64,000 nt of DNA, taken from NCBI GenBank assembly GCA_945860225.1, contig CAMAPT010000018.1:1-64000 (forward strand), read 5' to 3'. This stretch comes from Chitinophaga pinensis (GTDB taxonomy: Bacteria > Bacteroidota > Bacteroidia > B-17B0 > Aurantibacillaceae). Made by a program: the position numbers and the translations under genes. Every line of letters begins with the position of its first letter. Positions within the stretch are counted from its first letter, which is position 1. Shown piece after piece: positions 8,768 through 17,344 of the stretch. The notes beneath the pieces were generated by a model. The model saw only the letters and a program-made list of their open reading frames with translations, ran no database searches and was not told the DNA's origin.

Positions 8768-9108
8768 AGTTAGATAATTTTCATTATCTCGAAAAGCCGG
8801 ATTTATTTGAAAATTTTAAAATTCAAATTACGAAAGATTTTGAATTGTGCGGTTTTTTGGAATATGCTCCGAAATTAAGAACAAATGATTTAAATCACGT
8901 TTATGAGGAAATATTGAAGTCTGTTCATCAGTTGGGAAAAAGAAGTTCATCAAATTTGATGAATTTACTGTATAGAATTGATTTATCAGAACTTCAAATT
9001 AAGCAAATGAATCAAACTGAACCAGAAAAATCATTTGAAGCAATCATAACGATAGCTATTATTAAAAGAATTTTACAGAAAGTTGTATTTAAACATTTGT
9101 ATTCTTAA
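8764..9108 (+). CDS. Hypothetical protein coupled to the ferredoxin
   Basis: I do not recognise this 114-aa soluble protein. It has no signal peptide or membrane segment. It is acidic/basic mixed and mostly predicted helical, with one Cys near residue 29. Its start overlaps the ferredoxin stop (ATGA), so the two are almost certainly made together and this may be a partner or maturation factor. It is convergent with the minus-strand gene at 9112, with 3 bp between the stops and no terminator. Confidence 0.75.
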   Translation: MKLDNFHYLEKPDLFENFKIQITKDFELCGFLEYAPKLRTNDLNHVYEEILKSVHQLGKRSSSNLMNLLYRIDLSELQIKQMNQTEPEKSFEAIITIAIIKRILQKVVFKHLYS

Positions 9109-9111
9109 CGA

Positions 9112-9855
9112 TTATAGGAATGAAGGATTATCCCATTTTGTGTCATTTAATCCTTTTCTGAGACTAACAATATAGTAAGTGAAAATAGCAGACAAAAAAA
9201 CAATGCACCAAAAAAAGTAAGCCATTCTAATCATTGAAAAATAATCTATATTAGGCTTTGTTGTAATAAAATTAGTTGGAGTGATAATGGTGAGTATGGC
9301 AGATATTACTAAAATTACCCCAAAAAGTATTTCTACATTTCTATAAGGTAAGGCGAACCATTTTTTGTAATTTGAATATTCATTGCCCCATTGATTAATG
9401 AAATAATATTCTCCATCGCCAATATCTGCAAATAAAGCATGCTGCATTTTCGGGAATTTCGTTTTAAAACTAGAAGCATCAGAAACTATTTTGAAAACGA
9501 TTGGTTTGTTGGTTTCGATTTCAAAAGCACTACATTTAATTTTAACATCATAAGGTAGTTCTGCTTTGTGAAATTTTGATTCTAAAAAACGTAAGTTATA
9601 TTTAATACAAACAAACCGAATATCTTCAATAGAAAATATTCGGTTTAAGTCTAATGTTTTGGAAAGAGTACTGGCCGTCGATATGTTGTGGTTATTTAAA
9701 TAAATTGGATAGTAATCATCTTCTTTGGCATTACTACCTTGTAAAATAGAATAAGCTTCTCTTAACAAATGTGATTGATGTAACTCATTGTTTTTTTCTT
9801 TTTGAAATTGTATTTCATTCAAGATGTTCATATTCTTTGTGCTTTTTGAAATCAA
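9112..9855 (-). CDS. Hypothetical membrane-anchored protein
   Basis: Not recognised. 247 aa: a soluble N-terminal ~170 residues, including a stretch reading HALFADIGDGEYYFINQWGN, followed by two membrane segments (about residues 173-190 and 208-227) and a short C-terminal tail ending in WDNPSFL. The ATG codon at 9831 gives MNILNEI and is an equally possible start. It lies about 60 bp downstream of the metallo-beta-lactamase/rhodanese gene on the same strand and may be co-transcribed with it. No catalytic motif is visible. Confidence 0.75.
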   Translation of the reverse strand: MISKSTKNMNILNEIQFQKEKNNELHQSHLLREAYSILQGSNAKEDDYYPIYLNNHNISTASTLSKTLDLNRIFSIEDIRFVCIKYNLRFLESKFHKAELPYDVKIKCSAFEIETNKPIVFKIVSDASSFKTKFPKMQHALFADIGDGEYYFINQWGNEYSNYKKWFALPYRNVEILFGVILVISAILTIITPTNFITTKPNIDYFSMIRMAYFFWCIVFLSAIFTYYIVSLRKGLNDTKWDNPSFL

Positions 9856-9918
9856 AGTGCATACAAATCTTTATTAAAAACAATTATAATTTAAATAGGT
9901 TTAATAATCGTTTACTTT

Positions 9919-11334
9919 TTATAAACCTTGTAATTTACTTTGACATACAAAATCTGTTTTGGGAATTTCTGTTTCAGAGATCGCTTTAAAACCACCTTCA
10001 ATTTCTTTGAAACTATGAATTCCTCGCGCTTTTAAAATACTTGCAGCTATCATGCTTCTGTACCCACCGGCACAATGAAGATAAAAAGGTTTTTCTTTAT
10101 TTAGTCCGATAAACCAATTATTAATCTGATCTAAAGGTTTACTAAAAGCATTGTCAATGTGTTCTGCCCTATATTCATTTTCTTTTCTTACATCAATCAC
10201 GAAATCTTTTTTCACATCTAATTCTGCAGCAAATTGAGTTGCTAGGATTCTATTTACTGTATCGAACTCATTTTCGGATTTTTTCCAATTTTCAAAACTT
10301 CCCGCTAAGTAACCAATAACATTATCGAACCCAACTCTACTTAAACGCATGATAGTTTCTTTTTCTTTTCCTAATTCTGTAATTAATAAAATAGGTTGTT
10401 TCACATCTTTAATAAGGGATCCAACCCAAGGGGCAAAATCTCCATTTATACCTATGTTGATTGAACGAGGAACAAATCCCTTTGCAAAATCTGAAGCGCC
10501 TCTCGTATCCAATAATATAGCATCTGTAATTTCAGCAACTGTTTTAAATTCCTCAATAGTTAATGGTTTCATAGCATTATGTAGAATTGTATCAAAACTT
10601 TCATAACCTTTTTTATTCATGGCCACATTCATTCCAAAATAACTAGGAGGCGGCAAGAGCCCGTCTGTAACAGATTTTATAAATAATTCTTTGTTTGGTT
10701 GGTTTAATGCATAATTTACCTTTTTTTGATTCCCCAATGTATCAACCGTTTCTTTCATCATGTTTTTACCACATGCACTTCCTGCACCATGAGCAGGATA
10801 TACAATAATATCGTCAGATAAAGGCATTATTTTGCTGGTTAATGATTCATATAGCAAACCCGCTAGTTCATCTTGTGTCATGGAAGCTGATTTTTGCGCT
10901 AAATCGGGTCGTCCTACATCTCCTAAAAACAAGGTATCTCCGCTAAATAAAGCGTAGTCTTTACCGGTTTCATCTTTTAATAAAAAACAAGAGCTTTCTA
11001 ATGTATGTCCCGGTGTATGTAATACCTTAATTGTAATGTTTCCTAATTTAAATTCTTCGCCGTCTTCTGCAATGATTGCATTAAATTCGGGGTTGGCTGT
11101 CGGTCCGTAAACAATAGGAGCATTAGTACTTTTACTTAAATCTAAATGTCCGGAAACAAAGTCAGCATGAAAATGCGTTTCGAATATATATTTAATGTTT
11201 ACACAATCTTTTTGTGCCCTCTCTAAATAAGGTTGGATTTCACGAAGCGGATCTATAATTGCAGCTTCTCCGCTAGAAACAATGTAATAAGCTCCCTGTG
11301 CTAAGCATCCTGTATAAATTTGTTCAATTTTCAT
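9919..11334 (-). CDS. Metallo-beta-lactamase / double-rhodanese fusion (persulfide dioxygenase-like)
   Basis: A 471-aa fusion that probably acts in sulfide or persulfide oxidation. The N-terminal domain is an ETHE1/BlsB-type metallohydrolase with ETHFHADFVSGH, HTPGHT, FSGDTLFLGDVGRPDL and VYPAHGAGS. Two rhodanese domains follow. The first (about 265-350) lacks a cysteine at the active-site loop, where it reads ITELGKEKE. The second has the complete loop HCAGGYRS. This is the common CstB-like arrangement in Bacteroidota. The gene is preceded by repeat B in its leader. The family uses a non-haem iron and glutathione or low-molecular-weight persulfides; the actual substrate here is inferred. Confidence 0.88.
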   Translation of the reverse strand: MKIEQIYTGCLAQGAYYIVSSGEAAIIDPLREIQPYLERAQKDCVNIKYIFETHFHADFVSGHLDLSKSTNAPIVYGPTANPEFNAIIAEDGEEFKLGNITIKVLHTPGHTLESSCFLLKDETGKDYALFSGDTLFLGDVGRPDLAQKSASMTQDELAGLLYESLTSKIMPLSDDIIVYPAHGAGSACGKNMMKETVDTLGNQKKVNYALNQPNKELFIKSVTDGLLPPPSYFGMNVAMNKKGYESFDTILHNAMKPLTIEEFKTVAEITDAILLDTRGASDFAKGFVPRSINIGINGDFAPWVGSLIKDVKQPILLITELGKEKETIMRLSRVGFDNVIGYLAGSFENWKKSENEFDTVNRILATQFAAELDVKKDFVIDVRKENEYRAEHIDNAFSKPLDQINNWFIGLNKEKPFYLHCAGGYRSMIAASILKARGIHSFKEIEGGFKAISETEIPKTDFVCQSKLQGL

Positions 11335-11357
11335 TTCTTTGAGTTTTTGTCTTTTTA

Positions 11358-11376
11358 CTTTATATATGGTAAAACC
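11358..11376 (-). repeat. Partial leader-repeat unit next to the MBL/rhodanese start
   Basis: Read on the minus strand, GGTTTTACCATATATAAAG followed by TAAAAAGACAAA matches the 3' third of the type 2 repeat unit (GGTTATACCATATGACAAATAAAAAACAAA). It lies between full copy B and the ATGAAA start, where a second tandem unit would be expected. Confidence 0.45.
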
Positions 11377-11397
11377 GATTTTGTCTTTGTTTTTTAA

Positions 11398-11462
11398 TTA
11401 CCAAATGGTATACTATGTTTAGTCATCTGTGTTTGTGTAGGTTACAACATGGCTATTTCATA
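11398..11462 (-). repeat. Leader repeat copy B (type 2) upstream of the MBL/rhodanese gene
   Basis: On the minus strand this reads TATGAAATAGCCATGTTG...ACACAAACACAGATGACTAAACATAGTATACCATTTGG. It matches copies C and F and has the same sense orientation relative to its gene as all other copies. The 5' hairpin and mini-ORF are altered (ATG TTG TAA), so this copy appears degraded in its middle. Confidence 0.78.
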
Positions 11463-11499
11463 ATATTATGCTGCTATTTAATATCTTATTTCATTTTAT

Positions 11500-11507
11500 C
11501 AAAATTA
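11500..11507 (-). promoter_or_regulatory. -7 element for the MBL/rhodanese gene
   Basis: On the minus strand TAATTTTG, an exact TAnnTTTG. It would place the transcription start near 11494, giving a ~160-nt leader that contains repeat B. No TTG is seen at the usual distance. Confidence 0.4.
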
Positions 11508-11718
11508 TGAAATATTCATTTACTTATTAGTTTATTTCAATTACTCGTCATTGATTGTTTAATTTAACATGGTTTGAAAAAACACTTTAATTTGTTATTT
11601 TCTTATTCAACGATATCAAATAAAAAATAGTTCTGATTTTTTACACATTCATTAAGAATAGTGATTGATTAAATAATTTCGAAACACAATTTGAGCTATA
11701 TTTTGTATTTTTACCTAC

Positions 11719-12294
11719 ATGATAGCCATTAACCATACTCTTATTTCAGAAGATTTATTTGATAAAAAATTCGTTTGTGATTTAAATGCTTGCAAAGGCG
11801 AGTGCTGTGTAGCAGGAGATAGTGGTGCGCCACTTGATAAAAAAGAATTGAAACTATTGGATAAGATTTATCCGACAGTAAAACCTTATATGAATGAAAA
11901 AGGCATTTCGGCTGTAGAAAAAAATGGCCCTTACGTTTTGGATGAAGATGGAGATTATACCACAACATTAGTGAGTGAAGGCGCAGAATGTGCTTTTGTT
12001 TTTTTTGATGATAAAAATATAGCTAAATGTGCCATTGAACAAGCTTACTTGGATGGAAAAATTGATTGGAAAAAGCCGATTTCATGTCATTTATATCCTA
12101 TACGAATCAATGAATATAAAGAATATGATGCAGTCAATTATCATCATTGGCATATTTGTAAACCAGCATGTGAGTGTGGTCAACAATTAAATGTTCCGGT
12201 TTTTAAATTTTTAAAGGAGCCGCTTATCAGAAAATATGGAGAAAATTGGTATAAAGAACTCGAATCAGTTTATTCAGCTTATACAAATAAATGA
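11719..12294 (+). CDS. DUF3109 family cysteine-rich protein
   Basis: A 191-aa protein of the DUF3109 / YkgJ-like family, thought to bind zinc or an iron-sulfur cluster. It has a Cys-rich N-terminal stretch CDLNACKGECCVAGDSGAPL, then a Cys in GAECAF, one in AKCAIEQAYLDGKI, and the CHLYPIRI segment followed by HHWHICKPACECG. The function is unknown. TATTTTTA (11706-11713) just before the ATG may be a -7 element, which would give a near-leaderless transcript. It is convergent with the DUF1343 gene, 8 bp apart, without a terminator. Confidence 0.9.
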   Translation: MIAINHTLISEDLFDKKFVCDLNACKGECCVAGDSGAPLDKKELKLLDKIYPTVKPYMNEKGISAVEKNGPYVLDEDGDYTTTLVSEGAECAFVFFDDKNIAKCAIEQAYLDGKIDWKKPISCHLYPIRINEYKEYDAVNYHHWHICKPACECGQQLNVPVFKFLKEPLIRKYGENWYKELESVYSAYTNK

Positions 12295-12302
12295 AACTAA
12301 AT

Positions 12303-13487
12303 TTAAAAATCTTTATAAATTAAATATTTCTTTCTGATTACTTTAAACGCTTCAAGAGAAGCTTGCCACGATTGGCGAATATCTTTTTCAGATATTTTGG
12401 AAATTATTTGTTGTTTTAAATCATCATTGCCGGCATGGTAATTAAAATTTCGGTCAAAAAACATAGATTGTTTATCATTGGCTTTTTCATAAAATAAAGC
12501 TAACCAATTAATATTGATGGATTTTGTTTGAAGCTGTTGCTGAAATAAAGGTCTGAAGTCAATGCCGAAACACAGGCTATCTTGGTATTTAGGTTTTTTA
12601 GATATAGCATTAGAACCCGGCATGAATTTAAATTCGAATGAAGTTGTATAAGGTGTTCCGGAAATTTGAAATGGGTAATTGGTTCCTCGCCCCATACTTA
12701 AAATTGTTCCTTCAAAAAGCCCTAAACTAGGATATAATAAAATAGCGGTATCATTAGGTAAATTAGGAGATGGTTTAACTGGTAATCCTGAAATAAATTT
12801 TGACCGATTATAGTTTTTAAGGGGTATAACGGTTAATTTACAAGTTAAAGAATCTTTTAACCATTTTTCTCCATTTACCATTTTTGCATACTCGCCACAA
12901 GTCATTCCGTAAACTAAAGGCACTTGATGCAGACCTAGGAATGATTTATATTTATCAATCATTTTTGGTCCATCAATGTAATACCCATTAGGGTTAGGTC
13001 TATCTAAAATGATTAAATCTTTTTTGTTTTCGGCACAAGCCTCCATCAAGTATGTCATTGTTGAAATATAAGTGTAAAATCTTACGCCTACATCCTGAAT
13101 ATCGAATACAATAATATCAATACCTTTTAAATCTTCTGTTGTAGGTTTTTTATGAGAACCGTACAATGAAATTACAGGAATACCGGTAATAGGATCTTTG
13201 CCACTTTTTACTTTTTCGCCTGCATCTGCCGTACCTCTAAAACCATGTTCAGGACCAAAAATTTTAACAATCTTAATCTTCTGTTTTAGTAAAGTATCCA
13301 CTAAATGCTTATTACCTATTATTCCAGACGCATTTGTTACAATAGCTACTTTTTTATTTTTGAGTATTGGTAAATATAATTTAGTTTGTTGCGCCCCAGT
13401 GGTAATTTCATGATAAGATTGTGAAGTGATTTGAGCCAATGAAATTAACCCGAACATAATACTTAACCAAGAATATAATAAGCGCAT
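12303..13487 (-). CDS. DUF1343 protein, NamZ-like exo-beta-N-acetylmuramidase
   Basis: Family members (NamZ) remove terminal N-acetylmuramic acid from peptidoglycan fragments during wall recycling. Family landmarks here are VAIVTNASGI, FGPEHGFRGTADAGEKV, IVFDIQDVGVRFYTYISTMTYLMEAC, ILDRPNPN and SMGRGTNYPFQ. A start at 13487 (MRLLYSWLSIMFGLISLAQ) gives a clean signal peptide; the 13-codon upstream extension is less likely. The product is therefore periplasmic or exported. It is divergent from the FtsX-type permease, about 90 bp apart. The enzymatic assignment comes from family knowledge; this protein's role is inferred. Confidence 0.9.
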   Translation of the reverse strand: MRLLYSWLSIMFGLISLAQITSQSYHEITTGAQQTKLYLPILKNKKVAIVTNASGIIGNKHLVDTLLKQKIKIVKIFGPEHGFRGTADAGEKVKSGKDPITGIPVISLYGSHKKPTTEDLKGIDIIVFDIQDVGVRFYTYISTMTYLMEACAENKKDLIILDRPNPNGYYIDGPKMIDKYKSFLGLHQVPLVYGMTCGEYAKMVNGEKWLKDSLTCKLTVIPLKNYNRSKFISGLPVKPSPNLPNDTAILLYPSLGLFEGTILSMGRGTNYPFQISGTPYTTSFEFKFMPGSNAISKKPKYQDSLCFGIDFRPLFQQQLQTKSININWLALFYEKANDKQSMFFDRNFNYHAGNDDLKQQIISKISEKDIRQSWQASLEAFKVIRKKYLIYKDF

Positions 13488-13580
13488 AAGAAAGACATAT
13501 TTATAGCGTAAATATAACAAATACAAGACTTTTTTGGTAAGAAAAACGTTGGCATAAATAATTCATTATATTTATGTCGC

Positions 13581-14852
13581 ATGAATTTTTCTAATTATAT
13601 AGCCAAACGATTACTTAATAATCAGGAATCATCGAAAAATATTTCAAGGCCTATTGTGAGAATTGGAGTAATAGGAATTGCTTTAGGCGTAGCAGTTATG
13701 ATTATTACCGTTTCTGTTATTACAGGATTTCAAAAACAAATCATTCAAAAGATCACAACGTTCACCTCTCATGCACAAATTTGTCACTATGATGAAAATC
13801 AATCAATGGAGCCAATGCCAATTGTTATTGATGAAAATCGAGTAAACGAGTTGAGAAAAATACCCAATATTAGGCATATCCAGGCCTATGCCACCAAGAA
13901 TGGAATTTTAAAAACTAAAACTGATAATGAAGGTATTGTTTTAAAAGGAGTAACTTTTGATTATGATTGGTCTCAACTAAAGTCTTATGTTGTTGAAGGT
14001 AGCGTGTTGTCTTTGTCAAAAGATTCAATTGGTAAGGATATATTCATTTCTCAATCACTAGCTAATAAATTACATCTAAAAATAAATCAAAAGCTATTGG
14101 TATATTTTATAACCAAAAAAAAATTATCAGACACTGCGTCTAGCGGAGAAAACTTCATTAGGCATGAACCCCGGGTAAAAGATTTTTATATAAAGGGCAT
14201 TTTTAATACTGGTTTTGAAGAGTTTGATAATAATTTGGTATTCGTAGATTTAAGGCAAATTCAAAAATTGAATTATTGGGAACATAATCAAGTTGCCGGT
14301 TATGAAGTTTACGTAAATGATTTTAATGTGTTAGATTCTTCATTAGAAACATTGAATGATCAATTGGGATATCTCTATAAAGTCGTTTCTGTTAAACAAT
14401 TGCAAAGTGCTATTTTTAATTGGTTAGATATGATAGATGTAAATGCGGTTATTATTATTACTTTAATGGTATTAGTAGCTGCGATAAACATGATTTCAGC
14501 CTTATTAATTTTAATTTTAGAACAAACGACATTGATAGGGATATTAAAGGCACTAGGCTTATCAAATGTTCATGTTCGGAAAATATTTTTAAATCTTTCA
14601 TTCCGATTATTAGCAAAAGGATTGTTATTTGGGAATTTAATAGGTTTGAGTTTGTGTTTTTTGCAAACGCATTTAAAAATAATTTCTTTAAACCCTGAGA
14701 CTTACTATTTAGCTAGTGTACCGATTAATTTATCGCTTTCACATATTATTGCTATCAATTTTGGCACTTTAGTCATTTGTTTATTAATGATGGTATTGCC
14801 TACTTTCTTGATTTATAAAATTACTCCTATGAGAGCTATACGCTTTAGTTAA
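13581..14852 (+). CDS. FtsX/LolE-type ABC transporter permease
   Basis: A 423-aa MacB/LolCE-like permease: one TM near residues 28-52 (IGVIGIALGVAVMIITVSVI), a large periplasmic domain (about 55-275), then three TMs in the FtsX domain (about 282-305, 328-360, 385-412). In Gram-negatives such permeases extract lipoproteins from, or work mechanically across, the inner membrane. No LolD-type ATPase lies nearby, so the partner must be encoded elsewhere. TTGG (13549) plus TATATTTA (13567-13574) may be its promoter, leaving almost no leader. Confidence 0.88.
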   Translation: MNFSNYIAKRLLNNQESSKNISRPIVRIGVIGIALGVAVMIITVSVITGFQKQIIQKITTFTSHAQICHYDENQSMEPMPIVIDENRVNELRKIPNIRHIQAYATKNGILKTKTDNEGIVLKGVTFDYDWSQLKSYVVEGSVLSLSKDSIGKDIFISQSLANKLHLKINQKLLVYFITKKKLSDTASSGENFIRHEPRVKDFYIKGIFNTGFEEFDNNLVFVDLRQIQKLNYWEHNQVAGYEVYVNDFNVLDSSLETLNDQLGYLYKVVSVKQLQSAIFNWLDMIDVNAVIIITLMVLVAAINMISALLILILEQTTLIGILKALGLSNVHVRKIFLNLSFRLLAKGLLFGNLIGLSLCFLQTHLKIISLNPETYYLASVPINLSLSHIIAINFGTLVICLLMMVLPTFLIYKITPMRAIRFS

Positions 14853-14940
14853 ATAATTGGTTGTAATAAAGTTAAAACTACATTAATTGTGTTTTTTTAA
14901 CGAAATTTTTCTTACATTCGAGCTTTAATAACGTTTACGA

Positions 14941-15699
14941 GTGAGGAAAATTCGCATCATATTTGGTTTATTAGTAGTAGTATTTGTTACTGATTTAGCT
15001 TTGGCGCAAGTCAGAAGGCCTAATATTATGATACCAAAAACTTATAAGAGAGGGTTCAAATATTTCATGTTGAGAACACCTTGGAGAGCGCAGTTAGGTT
15101 GGAGTATGGTGGATGATGATGGAAAATATGTTCCGAGTATTTCAGATTTGAAAGATGGTTTAAATGTATTTGCTGTTCCAACCAAATTATCGATAGAAAA
15201 ACAGTTGAATTATTTTTGGCATTTGGAATTGACAGGGTCTTATAATATTTTAAAGGAAGGAAAGACGGTTAACGGAGAGTTAATTTCTTCTAATCAAAGT
15301 TTTACTTGTTTTGATTTAAACACTAAATATATACCTAGTAAATCATATATGTTAGAGCCTTATGCTTTGGTTGGCTTAGGTCATACTTTGCGAACAACTT
15401 CCAAATATAAAAGCACATCTAATTTGAATCTTGGTGGGGGATTAAATATCTGGGTAGTTGACGAAGTGTTTGCCCTTAATTTTCAGGCAACAGCTAAATT
15501 TGGATTAATTGCTCCGGTGATAAAGACAGGCGCTAATTATTTTCAATACTCTGTTGGTGGAGTTTACAATTTTGCCATTAAAAACAGAAGATTGGCAGCA
15601 GCTCGTTTTCATTTAAAGAGTATTTATAATTTCAAGAAACCGGCTCGCCGTGTTAAAAAATCATATCGTTCAAGAAGCAAAGTAAAAGGAATGTTCTAG
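14941..15699 (+). CDS. Outer-membrane beta-barrel-like protein
   Basis: A 252-aa exported protein. The GTG start gives a good signal peptide (MRKIRIIFGLLVVVFVTDLALAQ). The mature part alternates in a way typical of small barrels (TKLSIEKQLNYFWHLELTGSYN, YALVGLGHTL, LNLGGGLNIWVVDEVFALNFQ) and ends in a strongly basic tail (KKPARRVKKSYRSRSKVKGMF). It probably precedes and may work with the OmpA-family gene 64 bp downstream; both have ACATTCGAGCT upstream. The specific function is unknown. The basic tail could contact peptidoglycan or lipopolysaccharide, but that is only a guess. Confidence 0.8.
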   Translation: MRKIRIIFGLLVVVFVTDLALAQVRRPNIMIPKTYKRGFKYFMLRTPWRAQLGWSMVDDDGKYVPSISDLKDGLNVFAVPTKLSIEKQLNYFWHLELTGSYNILKEGKTVNGELISSNQSFTCFDLNTKYIPSKSYMLEPYALVGLGHTLRTTSKYKSTSNLNLGGGLNIWVVDEVFALNFQATAKFGLIAPVIKTGANYFQYSVGGVYNFAIKNRRLAAARFHLKSIYNFKKPARRVKKSYRSRSKVKGMF

Positions 15700-15763
15700 A
15701 AGGTCTATTTTTAAAATTAGTTTAAAAACATTCGAGCTACTATTAAATAACAATTAGCAAAAT

Positions 15764-17269
15764 ATGAAATATACTATAATAGTTCTTTTAATTTTTTTCG
15801 GATTCTTACAAATTAATGCTCAAACTGTTTATAGTGATGAGCAGGTCATAGAAATTTCAGAGCATATCTTGAAATTAGAAAAAAGTGATTCACTTTTGCG
15901 TGCAGAATTAGCTTCTATAGATAAGTCCATGCTTGACGTTACTAAATTTAGTTCTCCTAAATTCGTTAATGTGTGTGGTAAACTTTCAGGATTTAATACT
16001 TCTAAATTTCCTATTAATGGTATAAATCTTCAACTTGTTAAAGAAAACGGAGAGATTATCATTCAAAAAACAAAAAATGACGGTGATTTTAATTTTAAAA
16101 ATATCAGTACTACCGAAAATTACACATTTAAAATCTCTGAAGAAGATTCTAAAGCTATAACAGCCGCACAAATTACTATTTCAGATTGTACGGGGAAATT
16201 AGTAACCACGATAACGAAAACATCTGCCGGTTTGTTTGAATATAAAATGCTTGATTTAGAAAAATCAAAACTAAATATATTGGCTGATGAACCTACTGAT
16301 CTGAAAACGAAGCAGCAAGCTAGTCCTATTAAGCTAATTAACGTTTGTGGTAAAATTTATGGGTTTAGTAAAGTTAAGTTTCCTATTAATGACATTAATC
16401 TGCAGTTGGTTAAAGCAGAAGGTGAAATAGTGGTTCAAAAAACCATCAATAATGGAGATTTTAATTTTAGTAATATTTTTTCTGACGAAAATTATATTTT
16501 CAAAATTTCTGAAGAGGACGCAAAATCAATCCCTGCAAAACAAATTGTGATTACAGATTGTAGTGGTAAAACACTCAATACAATTTATAAAAATGGAGAT
16601 GGATTATTTGAATACAAACCCTTAGAAATTGATAAAACTCATTTAAATATTTTGACAAACGATTTAGATCCAATAGCGAAGGTCAAATTATTAAAGGAAA
16701 ATTATAAGAAAGCTCAAGATGAGTTGGCAGTTTCTAAAAAACAATTACGTGAAATGTCCTTACTAATGACCACTCGATTTAATTCAGGCAAGGAGTCTAA
16801 AGTAGGATGCGATTCCCTGAAATTCAAGTATGATGCTTTAGAAAAAAAATATAACGATTTAACAGGAGGTACTCATCATAAAAATGATACAAGTGATGAT
16901 GAAGAAAAGCCTCATAAATCAAGTGAAAATGGAATTACTTTTAATAATATTCATTTTAAACTAAATGACGATGTGTTAGATAGAGAAGCAAAACATGCTT
17001 TAGATAAAATAGCTAAAAAACTTAGAAGAAATAAACATATTAGTTTGATGTTAGAAGGCCACACTGATAATTCAGGTAATGAGGTGACTAATCAGCTACT
17101 TTCGAATAGCAGAGCGATTGCTGTGAGAAAATATTTAATTTCGAAAGGTGTAAATTCTATTCGTTTAATGTGTAAAGGATTTAGTTCTTTTCAACCCATT
17201 TCCAGCAACGATACAGAAGAAGGACAAAAACAAAATCGTCGCGTAGAATTCAAAGTGATTCAACAATAA
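15764..17269 (+). CDS. OmpA-family peptidoglycan-binding protein with a duplicated N-terminal module
   Basis: 501 aa with a signal peptide (1-20, ending NAQ). Two copies of a ~110-aa module follow (about 66-174 and 190-298), each running VNVCGK...FPIN-INLQLVK...GDFNF-NI...ISDCTGK...LFEYK. This looks like a carboxypeptidase-regulatory/beta-sandwich domain. A coiled-coil linker (305-370), a charged spacer, and a C-terminal OmpA domain (about 390-500) complete it, with LEGHTDNSGN, the Asn/Arg residues of NSRAIAVRKYL and NRRVEF binding peptidoglycan. Its role is tethering the outer membrane to the wall. It is followed by a strong terminator. Confidence 0.92.
   Translation: MKYTIIVLLIFFGFLQINAQTVYSDEQVIEISEHILKLEKSDSLLRAELASIDKSMLDVTKFSSPKFVNVCGKLSGFNTSKFPINGINLQLVKENGEIIIQKTKNDGDFNFKNISTTENYTFKISEEDSKAITAAQITISDCTGKLVTTITKTSAGLFEYKMLDLEKSKLNILADEPTDLKTKQQASPIKLINVCGKIYGFSKVKFPINDINLQLVKAEGEIVVQKTINNGDFNFSNIFSDENYIFKISEEDAKSIPAKQIVITDCSGKTLNTIYKNGDGLFEYKPLEIDKTHLNILTNDLDPIAKVKLLKENYKKAQDELAVSKKQLREMSLLMTTRFNSGKESKVGCDSLKFKYDALEKKYNDLTGGTHHKNDTSDDEEKPHKSSENGITFNNIHFKLNDDVLDREAKHALDKIAKKLRRNKHISLMLEGHTDNSGNEVTNQLLSNSRAIAVRKYLISKGVNSIRLMCKGFSSFQPISSNDTEEGQKQNRRVEFKVIQQ
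15953..16657 (+). repeat. Tandem duplication inside the OmpA-family gene
   Basis: Two in-frame modules about 372 bp apart (the CGK motif is at residues 71-73 and 195-197). They share about two thirds of their amino acids, so this is an old duplication, not an assembly artefact. Confidence 0.85.
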
Positions 17270-17292
17270 ATTTTCACAAAATTGTAACCAAT

Positions 17293-17326
17293 AAAAAAGC
17301 TCCAATTTTAAAATTGGAGCTTTTTT
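17293..17326. terminator. Bidirectional terminator between the OmpA-family and DUF3467 genes
   Basis: A perfect 34-bp palindrome with arms AAAAAAGCTCCAATTTT and its complement, between two convergent genes. Confidence 0.88.
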
Positions 17327-17344
17327 TGTGAGTGAGAAGTAAAA

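Larger units (their letters stand above)
11335..11718. other. 384-bp divergent intergenic region
   Basis: Holds the leader and putative promoter of the metallo-beta-lactamase/rhodanese gene (minus) and the upstream region of the DUF3109 gene (plus). Contents: repeat B at 11398-11462, a partial second unit near 11358-11376, and a minus-strand TAATTTTG at 11500-11507. The remainder (11510-11700) is AT-rich. I see no ORF or RNA gene in it. Confidence 0.6.
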
